Shown: positions 38,391 through 48,717, counted from the stretch's first letter. The stretch is 64,000 nucleotides of DNA from Helicobacter aurati (GCF_003364265.1 NZ_NXLW01000005.1:62001-126000), one strand, 5' to 3'. Notes: a model not told the origin generated them from the letters alone. Program-made: numbers and translations.

Positions 38391-40193
38391 ATGCAAAACA
38401 TACGAAATATCGCTGTTATCGCTCATGTAGATCATGGTAAAACAACACTAGTCGACGGACTTTTGACTCAATCTGGCACTTTCAGTCAAAGAGAACAAAT
38501 TGATGAACGTGTCATGGATTCTAATGATTTAGAGAAAGAACGTGGAATTACCATTCTCTCCAAAAACACGGCTATTAAATACAAAGGCACAAAAATCAAC
38601 ATTATTGATACTCCCGGGCATGCTGATTTTGGTGGAGAGGTTGAACGTGTTCTGAAAATGGTTGATGGCGTTTTGTTGCTTGTTGATGCGCAAGAAGGTG
38701 TGATGCCGCAAACAAAATTTGTTGTCAAAAAAGCTTTAAGTTTCGGAATCCGTCCTATTGTTGTTATTAACAAAATTGACAAACCTGCCGCGGAACCAGA
38801 CAGGGTTGTTGACGAGGTTTTTGACTTATTTGTAGCTATGGATGCAAATGATTTTCAGCTTGATTTTCCTGTAATTTATGCCGCTGCACGTGATGGCTAT
38901 GCAATAAAGGAGCTAGAAGACGAAAAAAAGAATCTTGAGCCGCTTTTTGAGGCAATTTTAGAACATATCCCAGCTCCAAGTGGCAGCAGCGATAATCCGT
39001 TGCAAATGCAAATTTTTACTTTGGATTATGATAATTATGTAGGGAAAATTGGTATTGCAAGAGTGTTTAACGGACGTGTGAAAAAAAATGAAAACGTTAT
39101 GCTTGCAAAAAGCGATGGTGAAAAAGAGAGCGGACGTATCACTAAGCTTATTGGATTCTTAGGACTTGCACGAACAGAAATAGAATCCGCAGAAGCAGGT
39201 GATATTGTTGCTGTTGCAGGATTTAACGTTATTGATGTGGGAGATTCTATCGTAGATCCAAATAATCCCATGCCGCTTGACCCAATGCACTTAGAAGAGC
39301 CAACAATGAGTGTGTATTTTGCCGTGAATGATAGCCCACTAGCAGGCTTAGAAGGCAAACATGTAACCGCCAATAAACTCAAAGACCGTTTATTAAAGGA
39401 AATGCAAACAAATATCGCGATGAGATGCGAGGAAATGGGGGAAGGGAAATTTCGCGTTTCTGGACGAGGAGAATTGCAAATTACGATTCTAGCAGAGAAT
39501 CTTAGGCGAGAAGGTTTTGAATTTAGCATTTCTCGCCCTGAAGTAATTATCAAAGAAATTGACGGTATAAAATGCGAACCTTTCGAACATTTAGTGATTG
39601 ATACGCCTCAAGATTTTAGCGGAAATATCATTGAACGACTAGGACGAAGGAAAGCTGAAATGAAAGCAATGAATCCTATGAATGATGGCTATACAAGGTT
39701 AGAATTTGAGATTCCAGCACGAGGATTGATTGGTTATCGAAGTGAATTCTTAACCGACACTAAAGGTGAAGGCGTGATGAATCACAGCTTTTTAGAATTT
39801 CGTGCATTCAACGGCAATGTAGAATCACGTAAAAATGGCGCATTGGTAAGTATGGAAAATGGTGAAGCAACCGGATTTTCACTCTTTAATATCCAAGAAC
39901 GAGGCGTGCTCTTTATTACTCCACAAACAAAAGTCTATATAGGTATGGTTATTGGCGAACACAGCAGAGATAATGATCTTGATGTCAATCCTATTAAGGC
40001 AAAGCATTTAACAAATATGCGTAGTAGCGGAGCCGATGAAGCAATCAAGCTTGTACCGCCAAGAGATATAACGTTAGAGCGAGCATTAGAATGGATTGAA
40101 GACGATGAAATTCTGGAAGTTACACCGCAAAATATTAGAATAAGAAAAAAAATATTAGAGCCAAATATGCGCAAAAGAGCAAAAGGAAAGTAG
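38391..40193 (+). CDS. typA: Ribosome-binding GTPase TypA/BipA
   Basis: Translational GTPase needed for 50S assembly and growth under stress. The 600 residues show the EF-G-like G domain: [15 protein letters not shown] (G1), RGITILSKN (G2), [16 protein letters not shown] (G3) and NKIDKP (G4). A beta-barrel domain follows, with [15 protein letters not shown] and the TypA-specific [18 protein letters not shown] in domain V/CTD. The length matches the family. AGGA lies six bases before the ATG. It is followed 163 bases later by hemH on the same strand. Confidence 0.97.
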   Translation: MQNIRNIAVIAHVDHGKTTLVDGLLTQSGTFSQREQIDERVMDSNDLEKERGITILSKNTAIKYKGTKINIIDTPGHADFGGEVERVLKMVDGVLLLVDAQEGVMPQTKFVVKKALSFGIRPIVVINKIDKPAAEPDRVVDEVFDLFVAMDANDFQLDFPVIYAAARDGYAIKELEDEKKNLEPLFEAILEHIPAPSGSSDNPLQMQIFTLDYDNYVGKIGIARVFNGRVKKNENVMLAKSDGEKESGRITKLIGFLGLARTEIESAEAGDIVAVAGFNVIDVGDSIVDPNNPMPLDPMHLEEPTMSVYFAVNDSPLAGLEGKHVTANKLKDRLLKEMQTNIAMRCEEMGEGKFRVSGRGELQITILAENLRREGFEFSISRPEVIIKEIDGIKCEPFEHLVIDTPQDFSGNIIERLGRRKAEMKAMNPMNDGYTRLEFEIPARGLIGYRSEFLTDTKGEGVMNHSFLEFRAFNGNVESRKNGALVSMENGEATGFSLFNIQERGVLFITPQTKVYIGMVIGEHSRDNDLDVNPIKAKHLTNMRSSGADEAIKLVPPRDITLERALEWIEDDEILEVTPQNIRIRKKILEPNMRKRAKGK

Positions 40194-40356
40194 GCAATAG
40201 TATTAATAAGGAAATTTCCAATTATTGCTACAATAGTTTCTCATCGATTAGTATGGCATCTTCAAGAATCAACCATTTAAAGAGTCTCCGTCTATTCAAA
40301 AATCAATTAACCTTTTTGCATTATTATTTCGGCTTTATAAATCAATAAGGATTGGT

Positions 40357-41298
40357 ATGCAATACAAAAATGCCGTTATTCTGCTTAATATGGGAGGACC
40401 AAATAGTCTACAAGAAGTTTCTAGTTTTCTTAAAAATATGTTTGCTGACCCTTGTATTCTTAACGTTCAAAATACATTATTTCGCTCGTTATTGGGGAAT
40501 ATTATTGTTAATAGTCGTATTGAAAAAAGTAAAAAAATCTATGAGGCTTTAGGTGGCGGTAGTCCCATTGCAAAAATCACTTTTTCGCTTACACAAAAGC
40601 TGCAAGCAAGGAATCCATCTACCTTGTATACTTACGCTATGCGCTATTCTCCACCGTTTTGCTATGATGTATTAAGGGAAATCCAAGATAAAGGTATCTC
40701 TGATATTATATTGTTTAGCATGTATCCACAATACAGCACTACAACGACGCTTTCCTCTTTTAATGACGCACTGAACTCACTAAGGAAACTTGCCTTTCAA
40801 CCCTGTATAACAATTGTTGAGAGATATCACAACCACAAACTCTATATAGACGCCATTGCTAATACCTTACAAACTAATCTAAGTAATGCAAACCCGCAAG
40901 ATTTTGTACTCATTCTTTCTGCGCACTCTATCCCTATTAGCCGAATCAAAAAAGGCGATCCTTATCAATATGAATGCGAACAAAGCAAAGATTCCCTAAA
41001 GCAAGCACTTGAAAAGAGAGGAATAAGATTCCAAAACATTGCTTTAAGTTATCAGTCTAAAGTCGGACCTGTAAAATGGTTAGAACCAAATACACAAGAT
41101 ATTATTCAACAACACGCCCCTAAAAATATTATAGTTTATCCGTTAAGCTTTAGCATTGACAATTCCGAAACACTTTATGAGCTTTGCATGCAATATCGCG
41201 AGCTCGCTAGTTCAGTAGGAATTAAAGATTATCGTGTATGTCAATGCCTCAATGACAGCGAGGACTTTACGCAGCTTATCCTAGCATTAACACAATAA
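40357..41298 (+). CDS. hemH: Ferrochelatase
   Basis: Inserts Fe2+ into protoporphyrin IX, the last step of haem synthesis. The 313 residues show VILLNMGGPNSLQEVSSFLK, the YAMRYSPPF segment, the FSMYPQYSTTTTLSS substrate-loop motif, the catalytic-His strand ILSAHSIPISRIKKGDPY, YQSKVGPVKWLEP and VYPLSFSIDNSETLYEL. These are typical of HemH. AAGGATTGGT precedes the ATG. It converges with rnhB with only four bases between stops. Confidence 0.95.
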   Translation: MQYKNAVILLNMGGPNSLQEVSSFLKNMFADPCILNVQNTLFRSLLGNIIVNSRIEKSKKIYEALGGGSPIAKITFSLTQKLQARNPSTLYTYAMRYSPPFCYDVLREIQDKGISDIILFSMYPQYSTTTTLSSFNDALNSLRKLAFQPCITIVERYHNHKLYIDAIANTLQTNLSNANPQDFVLILSAHSIPISRIKKGDPYQYECEQSKDSLKQALEKRGIRFQNIALSYQSKVGPVKWLEPNTQDIIQQHAPKNIIVYPLSFSIDNSETLYELCMQYRELASSVGIKDYRVCQCLNDSEDFTQLILALTQ

Positions 41299-41302
41299 TT
41301 TT

Positions 41303-41902
41303 TCATTCAAAAGAGATTCGGTAGCTTTTGCGATGAAAATCACAATAACCAAATTTTAAGATTCTCTGCTTATGTGTTTTTGTTAAATATCCTTTGTTGT
41401 TCTTAAAGTCATATTGTGGAACAATCTCATGTAATGTAAGCATTTCTTTATCTTTAGAAAACTTTGCAAGAATAGAAGCCGCACCAATCAAAATATTAAG
41501 ACTATCTCCCTTAATTAAAGTGCTCACATTCGTTATGCCAAAATTTGTATTGCCATCAAAGATAATAGAGTGCGAATCCTTTTGTATTGCAAAATGATAG
41601 AGCTCTTGCAGACTTTCTTTTAAACAATGCTTTAATCCCAAACTATCAATTTGCTTGGCATCATATTGAATAATTTTATAGAATCCCCGATGTAAATTAA
41701 GATATGTCATTATTTTCTGTGCGATTTCATTGCGCATTGCAAAGCTTAACTTCTTGCTGTCCTTTATCCCCAATAACGCAAAATCAGCTATACAATCACT
41801 AGGAAGAATCACTGCTGCCATAAACAAACTACCCGCAACACATCCTCGACCTGCCTCATCTATCCCACATAACATTGTAACTTTATTTGTTTTAGTTGTC
41901 AT
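41303..41902 (-). CDS. rnhB: Ribonuclease HII
   Basis: Endonuclease removing ribonucleotides from RNA/DNA hybrids. The family signature GIDEAGRGCVAGSLFMAAVI is at the N-terminus, with GIKDSKKL and SIIFDGNTNFG later; the acidic residues Asp-Glu of the DEAGRG motif and the later Asp are present. The start is set at ATG 41902, which overlaps the feoB stop (ATGA), giving 199 residues and translational coupling. The frame extends to 41914, but the ATGA start is preferred. It follows feoB on the same strand. Confidence 0.94.
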   Translation of the reverse strand: MTTKTNKVTMLCGIDEAGRGCVAGSLFMAAVILPSDCIADFALLGIKDSKKLSFAMRNEIAQKIMTYLNLHRGFYKIIQYDAKQIDSLGLKHCLKESLQELYHFAIQKDSHSIIFDGNTNFGITNVSTLIKGDSLNILIGAASILAKFSKDKEMLTLHEIVPQYDFKNNKGYLTKTHKQRILKFGYCDFHRKSYRISFE

Positions 41903-43974
41903 TCTATGAACCACGAAGTAATCTCATGCCCGATAAATGCAAATACATAAGCAACTAATGTCGTAAACAATAAAAGATACAGGAGATAAATTTTCTTGCC
42001 ACTTTCATAGGCAAATGTTGCGCTAGCTGCAACACAAGGAATATAAAGCATAATAAACAAAATAAAAGCAACCGCCCCCGGTAAAGCAATATGCGAACGT
42101 AATATCTCCTGTAATGCCTTACTTTCTGCCTCATTTTTCTCAACAGAATCTCCCAAAGCATAGAGAACGCCTAAGGTTGTAACAACCATTTCTTTTGCTG
42201 CAAAACCCGTAATAAGAGAAACAGACAACCGCCAATCAAACCCTAATGGCGCGAAAAAAGGATAAACAGCTTGCCCCAAACGTCCAGCAAAACTATATTC
42301 TAGCTGTCTTTCTTGTCTTTCTTTTTCTAATCGTGCAATTAGGTTTTGTGCTTCTTCGCTCTGTAAGGATTGTTTATCCGTAAGCATTGGTTGAGAATCT
42401 GTCTGAAAATCCACTAAAAAAGATTCGCTTGTATCCAAATGTTTATCAAGATTCTCTATGTTTGCAATTTTTTCGTCATATTCTTGCTCTATTTCCTCAC
42501 TCTGCGGAAAAGTAGCCAAAACCCAAACAAGAATAGCACCAGCTAAAATAACTGTGCCGGCTTTCTTCAAAAACATATAGCTTCTACTCCATACGCTAAA
42601 CCATATCACTTTGAGAGTGGGCATTCTATATCGTGGCATATCCATAACAAAAGGTTCGCTCTCTCCACGAAAAACAAGCTTTTTAAGTACCCATGCTAAA
42701 AGCAAAGCAATAAGTACGCCGCCCATATAAATACTAAACATGACAATCGCCGCGTATTGAGGGGCAAAAAAAGCACCAACAAAAAGTAAATAAATAGGAA
42801 GACGAGCACTACAACTCATAAAACCTATAATAAAAAGTGTAAGGAGTTTATCTCTCCTATTCTGCAATGTTCTTGTCGCCATATATGCAGGTACAGAACA
42901 GCCAAACCCCATAACAAGCGGTATAAAACTCCTACCGTGCAAGCCAAAACGAAAAAACAATCCATCAAGCATAAAAGCTACTCTGGACATATAGCCGCTC
43001 CCCTCAAGGAGAGTTAATCCTAAAAATAATGTCGCAATAAGAGGCAAGAAGCTCACCACTGTGCCAACACCATTAATGATACCATCGCCAACAAGAGAGG
43101 CTATAAAGGCATTGGGTATCTGTTCTTTGCTCCATACGACTATAACGCTTACAGCATCTTCTATCAACCCTTGAAAAAAACTTCCCACTACAAAGCTAAT
43201 TTGAAAAACAAGAAACATTGCACAAAGAAAAATAGGGATACTCCAAAGCTTATGCAATAAAACAGAATCTATTTTTGCTGTACTACGTGCCCGCAGCTCT
43301 GATAGCTTTTGTACGGAACTTGCAAGCTCTCTTGCATAACTTGCAATCTGATTAGTAATAGCAATAGGTTTAAGAGCACCTTGAGAATTGGTTGTGGAAT
43401 CCACAACACCCCAACGCACAGAATGCGGTAAATAGTTACGACTCGTATGTGCTGGGGCATTCTCTTGCTCTTCATAGAGGGCAATTAATGATTCTAAAAG
43501 CGTATTGAGATTTTGTTCTCTAGTAGAAGAAACCGCACAAACCCCCAATCCCAATCTCTGGCTAAGAGCTTGTAAATTGATTTCTAATCCATCCGCCTCT
43601 GCCTCATCAATCATATTTAATGCAATAAAGAGCGGTTTTTTGAGCTGCTTTTGAAATTCTTGGAGCTGCAGAGTTAGAATGAGATTACGTTCTAAATTTG
43701 TAGAATCTATAACATTGAGTATAATGTCATAAGTATCATTTGATAAAAATTCCTTACAAACCTTTTCCTCCATAGTATAACCATTAAGAGAAAATGTGCC
43801 CGGTAAATCAATAATATTGATTTGATAATCCTTATAGGTAAGTTTGGCTTCTGCTTTTTGAATAGTTACTCCACTAAAATTACCCACGCGCATTTTTGCA
43901 CCGCTCAAGGCATTAATTAATGAACTCTTCCCAACATTTGGTTGTCCTACTAGCACAATACTAAAGGTTTTCAT
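41899..43974 (-). CDS. feoB: Ferrous iron transport protein B
   Basis: Main Fe2+ importer of the inner membrane. The N-terminal G domain has GQPNVGKS (residues 10-17), RVGNFSGVT, DLPGTFSL and ALNMIDEAE. The membrane half contains the two Gate regions with MGFGCSVPAYMATRTL and SLITGFAAKEMVVTTLGVLY. A charged soluble segment of ~60 residues (EQEYDEKIANIENLDKHLD onwards) precedes the second Gate. The 691-residue length is normal. No feoA is adjacent, as is usual for Helicobacter. rnhB overlaps its stop by four bases. AGGAATCTT precedes the ATG, and a TATAAT box lies upstream. Confidence 0.96.
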   Translation of the reverse strand: MKTFSIVLVGQPNVGKSSLINALSGAKMRVGNFSGVTIQKAEAKLTYKDYQINIIDLPGTFSLNGYTMEEKVCKEFLSNDTYDIILNVIDSTNLERNLILTLQLQEFQKQLKKPLFIALNMIDEAEADGLEINLQALSQRLGLGVCAVSSTREQNLNTLLESLIALYEEQENAPAHTSRNYLPHSVRWGVVDSTTNSQGALKPIAITNQIASYARELASSVQKLSELRARSTAKIDSVLLHKLWSIPIFLCAMFLVFQISFVVGSFFQGLIEDAVSVIVVWSKEQIPNAFIASLVGDGIINGVGTVVSFLPLIATLFLGLTLLEGSGYMSRVAFMLDGLFFRFGLHGRSFIPLVMGFGCSVPAYMATRTLQNRRDKLLTLFIIGFMSCSARLPIYLLFVGAFFAPQYAAIVMFSIYMGGVLIALLLAWVLKKLVFRGESEPFVMDMPRYRMPTLKVIWFSVWSRSYMFLKKAGTVILAGAILVWVLATFPQSEEIEQEYDEKIANIENLDKHLDTSESFLVDFQTDSQPMLTDKQSLQSEEAQNLIARLEKERQERQLEYSFAGRLGQAVYPFFAPLGFDWRLSVSLITGFAAKEMVVTTLGVLYALGDSVEKNEAESKALQEILRSHIALPGAVAFILFIMLYIPCVAASATFAYESGKKIYLLYLLLFTTLVAYVFAFIGHEITSWFIE

Positions 43975-43999
43975 AAGATTCCTAATTACTAATTTTTAG

Positions 44000-44005
44000 A
44001 TTATA
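44000..44005 (-). promoter_or_regulatory. Candidate -10 element for feoB-rnhB
   Basis: On the minus strand TATAAT lies 26 bases before the feoB ATG, within ATTATTATAATCT. The AT-rich surround resembles a Fur-type site (Fur in H. pylori binds TAATAATNATTATTA-like DNA), but the match is partial. Confidence 0.4.
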
Positions 44006-44061
44006 ATAATAGGAATTTTATTGAGTTTTTGTTAATTCTTCGTGATCTTAAATCTAACCAT

Positions 44062-44988
44062 TTAAAAAGATTCTATAACCATATCTATACCGGAATATCT
44101 TTGACAAAACTTCGAAAGTTCGTAATTTTTATCTTGTGTACTCTTCTCTTTTGTTGCATTGGAATAGGCGATATGGCTAAAAAGCAAATAGGTATTTGGC
44201 AAAAGCGAGATAAAGTTTGGAGGAGTAATAACACAATCAATAGGGTGCTTTAAACTTAATAGTAGTTTCAAGTCTTCTTGAGTATGAATCTTCACAATAG
44301 GTACTAAACCCAGATTCATAGCGGTTACCACAAGTTCGTTAAAGTTTTTCTCAAGAATTTTCTTATGTTCTTTATAGTGTTCAGGCAGAATCGTGTGAGT
44401 AGTAAGCAAATTAGATAAAATAGATTCTTTGCTATGTATAGAATCATAAGAATCTTGCAAGTCAGATAAATGTGGCTTTGCAAGACACACAAAGAGAGCA
44501 TAAGCACGTAAAAACACCGAATCTAAAACAACCATATCAGCACCAGCAATAGCAGATTCTAAAACTTGATAAGTTTCTATAATCACTCCACTCTGTGCAA
44601 CAAATAATGGTGTAAGTCGACGCAATATTCCAATAGAATCAATCATTGTGTAGTCATTTGTTTCATGATAATTGATTGGTGTATTCTCCAAAAAAACACA
44701 GAGCATCTGCTCATGATTTGCAGAATCAAATATTGTTTGTTGTATCACCGAATCTTGCAACAATAATGATAGGGCTTGCAAAGAAATAGATAGGGCTTTA
44801 TGTGGTAACCGATTCTCTTGCGTATAACGGAAGTTTTGATAAAGATATGCCGTATCTGATAGTCGAGGTAAAAAGCAACTATAAGCCAAAGTTCTACCCA
44901 ACATGTCTTGCGGTATTTCTTGCTTTTTGAATTGTGTTATTTTTAGCTGTGGAATAATTGCTTGTTGTATAACATAGTTATAATCCAT
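44062..44988 (-). CDS. TrpC-like TIM-barrel protein, probably non-catalytic for IGPS
   Basis: A 308-residue protein with distant likeness to indole-3-glycerol-phosphate synthase. The stretch VIIETYQVLESAIAGADMVVLDSVFL (residues 135-160) lines up with the TrpC segment following its LRKDF motif. A later NLGLVPIVKIHTQEDLKLLL matches the LGLxxLVEVHxxEEL strand. However the catalytic Lys-bearing LRKDF is here FVAQSG, the N-terminal KRxSPSxG motif is not visible, and ESG is missing. The authentic trpCF is at the start of this window. It lies upstream of feoB on the same strand. AAGG precedes the ATG. I infer a paralogue with another or a non-enzymatic role. Confidence 0.6.
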   Translation of the reverse strand: MDYNYVIQQAIIPQLKITQFKKQEIPQDMLGRTLAYSCFLPRLSDTAYLYQNFRYTQENRLPHKALSISLQALSLLLQDSVIQQTIFDSANHEQMLCVFLENTPINYHETNDYTMIDSIGILRRLTPLFVAQSGVIIETYQVLESAIAGADMVVLDSVFLRAYALFVCLAKPHLSDLQDSYDSIHSKESILSNLLTTHTILPEHYKEHKKILEKNFNELVVTAMNLGLVPIVKIHTQEDLKLLLSLKHPIDCVITPPNFISLLPNTYLLFSHIAYSNATKEKSTQDKNYELSKFCQRYSGIDMVIESF

Positions 44989-45173
44989 ATTCTAACCTTA
45001 TTGGAATGTAATATATAAACTTGCAGAACAGAACTTAGAAGTAAAAATTGTAATTTAAATTGGAGGAATCTAGTATGAATTGCGGCTATTATAAAGAAAC
45101 TTATGACTCAACTATTATCATTCTAATAAATTAAGACAATACTCAAATCATAAGTTTATAATTTCAATATGGA

Positions 45174-45497
45174 TTATTTAAGTGTAGGAATGTACTTCGC
45201 TAAAGCTTCAATATCCTCTTCGCTTAATTTCGCCATTTGTGCTTTCATCGTACTACCCATTTTGTATCGATTAAGTGTGCCTGCTTTATATTCAAGCATA
45301 TCTTTTTTAATCTCTTCACTACTCAAAGTGTTAACAACCGCTGTTTTATTAAGATAAGATTTTTCCATTTTTGCCCCATGACAAGTTTTACATTGCTTAG
45401 CAATAATGGCAGCGGGATCACTAGCAGCTAACGATAAACTGCCTAAACCAAGTGCAAAAAGTCCTGAAAATACACAATAAGAAACCACTTTCGACAT
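45174..45497 (-). CDS. Periplasmic class-I c-type cytochrome (c553-like)
   Basis: Small soluble electron carrier of 107 residues. A signal peptide (VVSYCVFSGLFALGLGSLSLA, ending before ASDPAAI) is followed by the haem site CKTCHGAKM (Cys-x2-Cys-His) and a C-terminal MAKLSEEDIEALAKYIPTLK helix; the Met in YKMGSTM is the likely sixth ligand. It resembles H. pylori cytochrome c-553 (HP1227), a donor to the cbb3 oxidase (family knowledge). AAGGATAGAAT precedes the ATG. Confidence 0.92.
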   Translation of the reverse strand: MSKVVSYCVFSGLFALGLGSLSLAASDPAAIIAKQCKTCHGAKMEKSYLNKTAVVNTLSSEEIKKDMLEYKAGTLNRYKMGSTMKAQMAKLSEEDIEALAKYIPTLK

Positions 45498-45636
45498 ATT
45501 CTATCCTTAATTTTGAGATTACCTCATTATAACATTTTCTTGGTTACTTAAGATAAAGAATTAACTAGATTTTTACGTTTTTAAGAAAAATCTAAATCTT
45601 TACGAATCAGTCAAATTCTTTTAAGCTAAAATGTAT

Positions 45637-45642
45637 TACAAT
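45637..45642 (+). promoter_or_regulatory. Candidate -10 element for nitroreductase-nrdA
   Basis: TACAAT, 36 bases before the nitroreductase ATG, followed by CTCGCTC. A similar TAGAATCGCTC occurs upstream of leuS, which supports this being a real promoter form in this genome. Confidence 0.35.
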
Positions 45643-45677
45643 CTCGCTCTATTTTTATAAAATAAAAGGAGTTATTT

Positions 45678-46346
45678 ATGCAACATCATTCTACATCTTA
45701 TACAGAACAACATGACAAATTTTCACAAGCTATGCGATTTCGCTTTGCCTGTAAGAAGTTTGATGAAAATAAAAAAATTCCTTCTAATGTATTCCATTCT
45801 CTCTTGGAATCTGCTAGGCTAAGTCCTAGCTCATTTGGTTTAGAGCCTACACGTATGCTTATTGTACAGACAAAGAACATGAGAAAGAGTATTAAAGAAA
45901 CCTGCTGGAATCAAGACCAAATCACGCAAGCATCAGAAGTCATTGTTTTTACTTCCCTAAAAGTAGATATGTTGCCACAAACTAACTATATCCTAGAAAA
46001 ATTTGCTAGAAGAGTGAAAAGCAATGAAGAAATTAAACATTATGCTGAAGAGAGATATGGCAAAAGAAAGTTGGAAAAATTGGGATATATCAGCGATATT
46101 GAGAAACTCGGACTCTGGAGTGCGCATCAAGCCTATATTATGGCAACAACAGTAATGAATCACGCAGCATTTTTGGGTATCGATTCGTGCATGATAGAAG
46201 GATTTGACAAAGCGCAGATAGAATCTCTATTGAAAATAGATACCTTTAAAGAACAAGTGAGTCTTGTATTATGCTTGGGATATAGAGCCATGCAACAAAG
46301 CAAGAGATTGCGTATGCCTTTAGACGAAATTGTAAAGTTTATTTGA
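45678..46346 (+). CDS. NfsB/FrxA-like NAD(P)H-dependent nitroreductase
   Basis: Flavin-dependent oxidoreductase of the nitroreductase family, 222 residues. N-terminal FRFACKKFDENKKI with the FMN-phosphate Arg/Lys pattern, then LLESARLSPSSFGLEPTRML, the LGLWSAHQAYIMATTVMNHA helix, and LGIDSCMIEGFD. These match the NfsB/FrxA subgroup (H. pylori FrxA contributes to metronidazole activation, literature memory). AAAGGAG precedes the ATG. nrdA follows after ten bases on the same strand, suggesting co-transcription. Physiological substrate unknown. Confidence 0.88.
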   Translation: MQHHSTSYTEQHDKFSQAMRFRFACKKFDENKKIPSNVFHSLLESARLSPSSFGLEPTRMLIVQTKNMRKSIKETCWNQDQITQASEVIVFTSLKVDMLPQTNYILEKFARRVKSNEEIKHYAEERYGKRKLEKLGYISDIEKLGLWSAHQAYIMATTVMNHAAFLGIDSCMIEGFDKAQIESLLKIDTFKEQVSLVLCLGYRAMQQSKRLRMPLDEIVKFI

Positions 46347-46356
46347 AGGGTGTGCT

Positions 46357-48717
46357 GTGAAAGTAAAAACGGTTACTAAGCGAAATGGACGCATAGAAGA
46401 GCTAGATATTAGCAAGATTCAAAAACACACTTCAAGCGCAGTAGAAAATTTATCAGGAACAAGTCAAAGCGAATTGGAAGTTGATGCAAAGATACATTTT
46501 CAAGATGGCATTACTACAGTGGGAATCCAACAAACATTAATCAAAACGGCTGTGGACAAGATTGATGTTGAATGTCCAAATTGGACTTTTGTCGCCGCAA
46601 GATTATTCCTTTATGATTTATATCACAAAGTAAGTCATTTCACAGGCTACAATCATCTAAGAGAATACTTCGAAATAGCAGAGAAAGAGGGAAAGATTCT
46701 CAAAGGATTAAAAGATCTCTATGATCTAGATTTGCTTAACTCTACAATAGTTCCAGACAGAGATTTGCAATTTAGTTATTTAGGAATCAAAACTCTTTAC
46801 GATAGATATTTGCTCAAAGATTCTAACAATGAACCAATCGAGCTGCCGCAGCAAATGTTTATGGCTATTGCAATGTTTTTAGCGCAAAATGAAACAAATC
46901 GCAATGAATGGGCTATTAAATTCTACGATATGATTTCTAAGTTTGAAGTTATGTGTGCAACTCCCACACTTGCGAATGCTAGAACTACAAGACATCAATT
47001 AAGCTCATGCTACATTGGTAGTACTCCAGATAATATCGAAGGTATCTTTGATGCTTATAAAGAAATGGCATTACTTAGTAAATACGGTGGGGGGATTGGC
47101 TGGGACTTCTCTCAAATTCGAGGGCTTGGCAGCTTTATCGATGGACACAAGAATGCAGCGGGCGGCATTATTCCTTTTTTAAAGATTACCAATGATGTTG
47201 CCATAGCAGTTGATCAGCTAGGCACAAGAAAAGGTGCTATTGCGACCTACATAGAAATATGGCACAGAGATGTCAATGACTTTATTGATTTACGAAAAAA
47301 TAGCGGCGAAGAAAGGAGGAGGACTCACGACTTATTTCCAGCTCTATGGATATGTGATGTTTTTATGGAAAGAGTAGAAAATAACGGTATGTGGTCTCTC
47401 TTTGACCCCTATGAGTGCAGAGAACTTACTAATCTTTATGGTGATGAATTTAAGAAGAAGTATCTTGAATTTGAACAAAATAGAGATTTAGTCGTTGATA
47501 GAATGCCAGCAAAAGAACTATGGAAGAAGATTCTGACAAACTGCTTTGAAAACGGTATGCCTTTTTTATGCTACAAAGACAATGCAAATAAGGCAAATCC
47601 CAATAGCCACAACGGTATTATCAGGAGCTCAAACTTATGTACGGAAATTTTCCAAAATACAGAACCTAGCCACTATATTGTCGAAATAGAATTTGAAGAC
47701 GGTAGCAAGCAGCACTACGAAGAATTTGATGAAGTACAACTTGACAATGGAATCACTAAAAAAGCAAATAAACTAACAAGTATTGACTTTATACAAGGCA
47801 AAAAGATTTTTAGCACACAACGGGTGCAAAAAGAAGGAGAAACAGCAGTTTGCAATCTAGCAAGTATTAATCTTAGTCGCATCCATACAAAAGAGGATAT
47901 ACAAAGGGTAGTCCCTATCGCTATTCGACTCTTAGATAATATCATCGATTTGAACTTCTATCCTAATCGCAAAGTAAAAGCAACTAACATTAAAAATCGC
48001 TCTATTGGTTTGGGTGTCATGGGCGAAGCTGAAATGCTCGCCACCCAGAAAATCCATTGGGGAAGCAAGGCGCATATAGAAAAAATTGATGAAATAATGG
48101 AATGTATTAGCTATCACGTCATTAATGCAAGTAGCGACTTAGCAGTACAAAGGGGCGTCTATCCGTCCTATCATGGTTCAAATTGGAGCAAAGGAATCTT
48201 TCCTATTGACAAAGCAAACTCCCAAACGTTAGCCATATCTAACAGAAAGCCTAGTTTTGATTGGAATGGCTTACGAAATAAAGTTAGGAAAAATGGAATA
48301 CGAAACGGGTATCTCATGGCAATAGCCCCTACGAGCTCTATTAGCATTCTTGTAGGAACAACGCAAACTATCGAGCCTATTTATAAAATCAAATGGTTTG
48401 AAGAAAATCTTAGCGGTATGATTAAAGTCGTAGCACCTAACCTTAATCTTGAAACAATGCAATACTATAAATCTGCCTACAATATCAACCAACAAGACTT
48501 GGTGCGAGTGGCGGCTGTGCGTCAAAAATGGATTGATCAAGGACAAAGCCTCAATATTTTTGTAAAAATAGATGAGGTAAATGGCAGAATGCTTCATGAT
48601 ATTTATATGCTTGCTTGGAAACTCGGCTTGAAATCAACTTATTATTTACGAAGTGAAAGTCCTGAGCTCAAAAATGATATTATAGACAGAAGTATAGAAT
48701 GTCATAACTGCCAATGA
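46357..48717 (+). CDS. nrdA: Ribonucleoside-diphosphate reductase, alpha subunit (class Ia)
   Basis: Large subunit of the aerobic ribonucleotide reductase. In 786 residues it has the N-terminal ATP-cone (VTKRNGRIEELDISKI), active-site regions QLSSCYIGSTPDN (Cys), KYGGGIGWDFSQIRG, NSHNGIIRSSNLCTEI with the thiyl-radical Cys, SIGLGVMGEAEML, and MAIAPTSSISILVGTTQ. The C-terminal ECHNCQ carries the Cys pair that is re-reduced by thioredoxin. Start is GTG 46357 with GAAGGG upstream. The nrdB partner is not in the window. It follows the nitroreductase by ten bases. Confidence 0.96.
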   Translation: MKVKTVTKRNGRIEELDISKIQKHTSSAVENLSGTSQSELEVDAKIHFQDGITTVGIQQTLIKTAVDKIDVECPNWTFVAARLFLYDLYHKVSHFTGYNHLREYFEIAEKEGKILKGLKDLYDLDLLNSTIVPDRDLQFSYLGIKTLYDRYLLKDSNNEPIELPQQMFMAIAMFLAQNETNRNEWAIKFYDMISKFEVMCATPTLANARTTRHQLSSCYIGSTPDNIEGIFDAYKEMALLSKYGGGIGWDFSQIRGLGSFIDGHKNAAGGIIPFLKITNDVAIAVDQLGTRKGAIATYIEIWHRDVNDFIDLRKNSGEERRRTHDLFPALWICDVFMERVENNGMWSLFDPYECRELTNLYGDEFKKKYLEFEQNRDLVVDRMPAKELWKKILTNCFENGMPFLCYKDNANKANPNSHNGIIRSSNLCTEIFQNTEPSHYIVEIEFEDGSKQHYEEFDEVQLDNGITKKANKLTSIDFIQGKKIFSTQRVQKEGETAVCNLASINLSRIHTKEDIQRVVPIAIRLLDNIIDLNFYPNRKVKATNIKNRSIGLGVMGEAEMLATQKIHWGSKAHIEKIDEIMECISYHVINASSDLAVQRGVYPSYHGSNWSKGIFPIDKANSQTLAISNRKPSFDWNGLRNKVRKNGIRNGYLMAIAPTSSISILVGTTQTIEPIYKIKWFEENLSGMIKVVAPNLNLETMQYYKSAYNINQQDLVRVAAVRQKWIDQGQSLNIFVKIDEVNGRMLHDIYMLAWKLGLKSTYYLRSESPELKNDIIDRSIECHNCQ

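Noticed and set aside
39035-39553. 172-residue minus-strand frame inside typA
   Set aside because: Antisense to a highly conserved GTPase; Ser/Ile/Pro-rich shadow composition.
44029-44253. 74-residue plus-strand frame upstream of feoB
   Set aside because: Overlaps the 3' end of the TrpC-like gene on the other strand and the feoB promoter region; no ribosome site.
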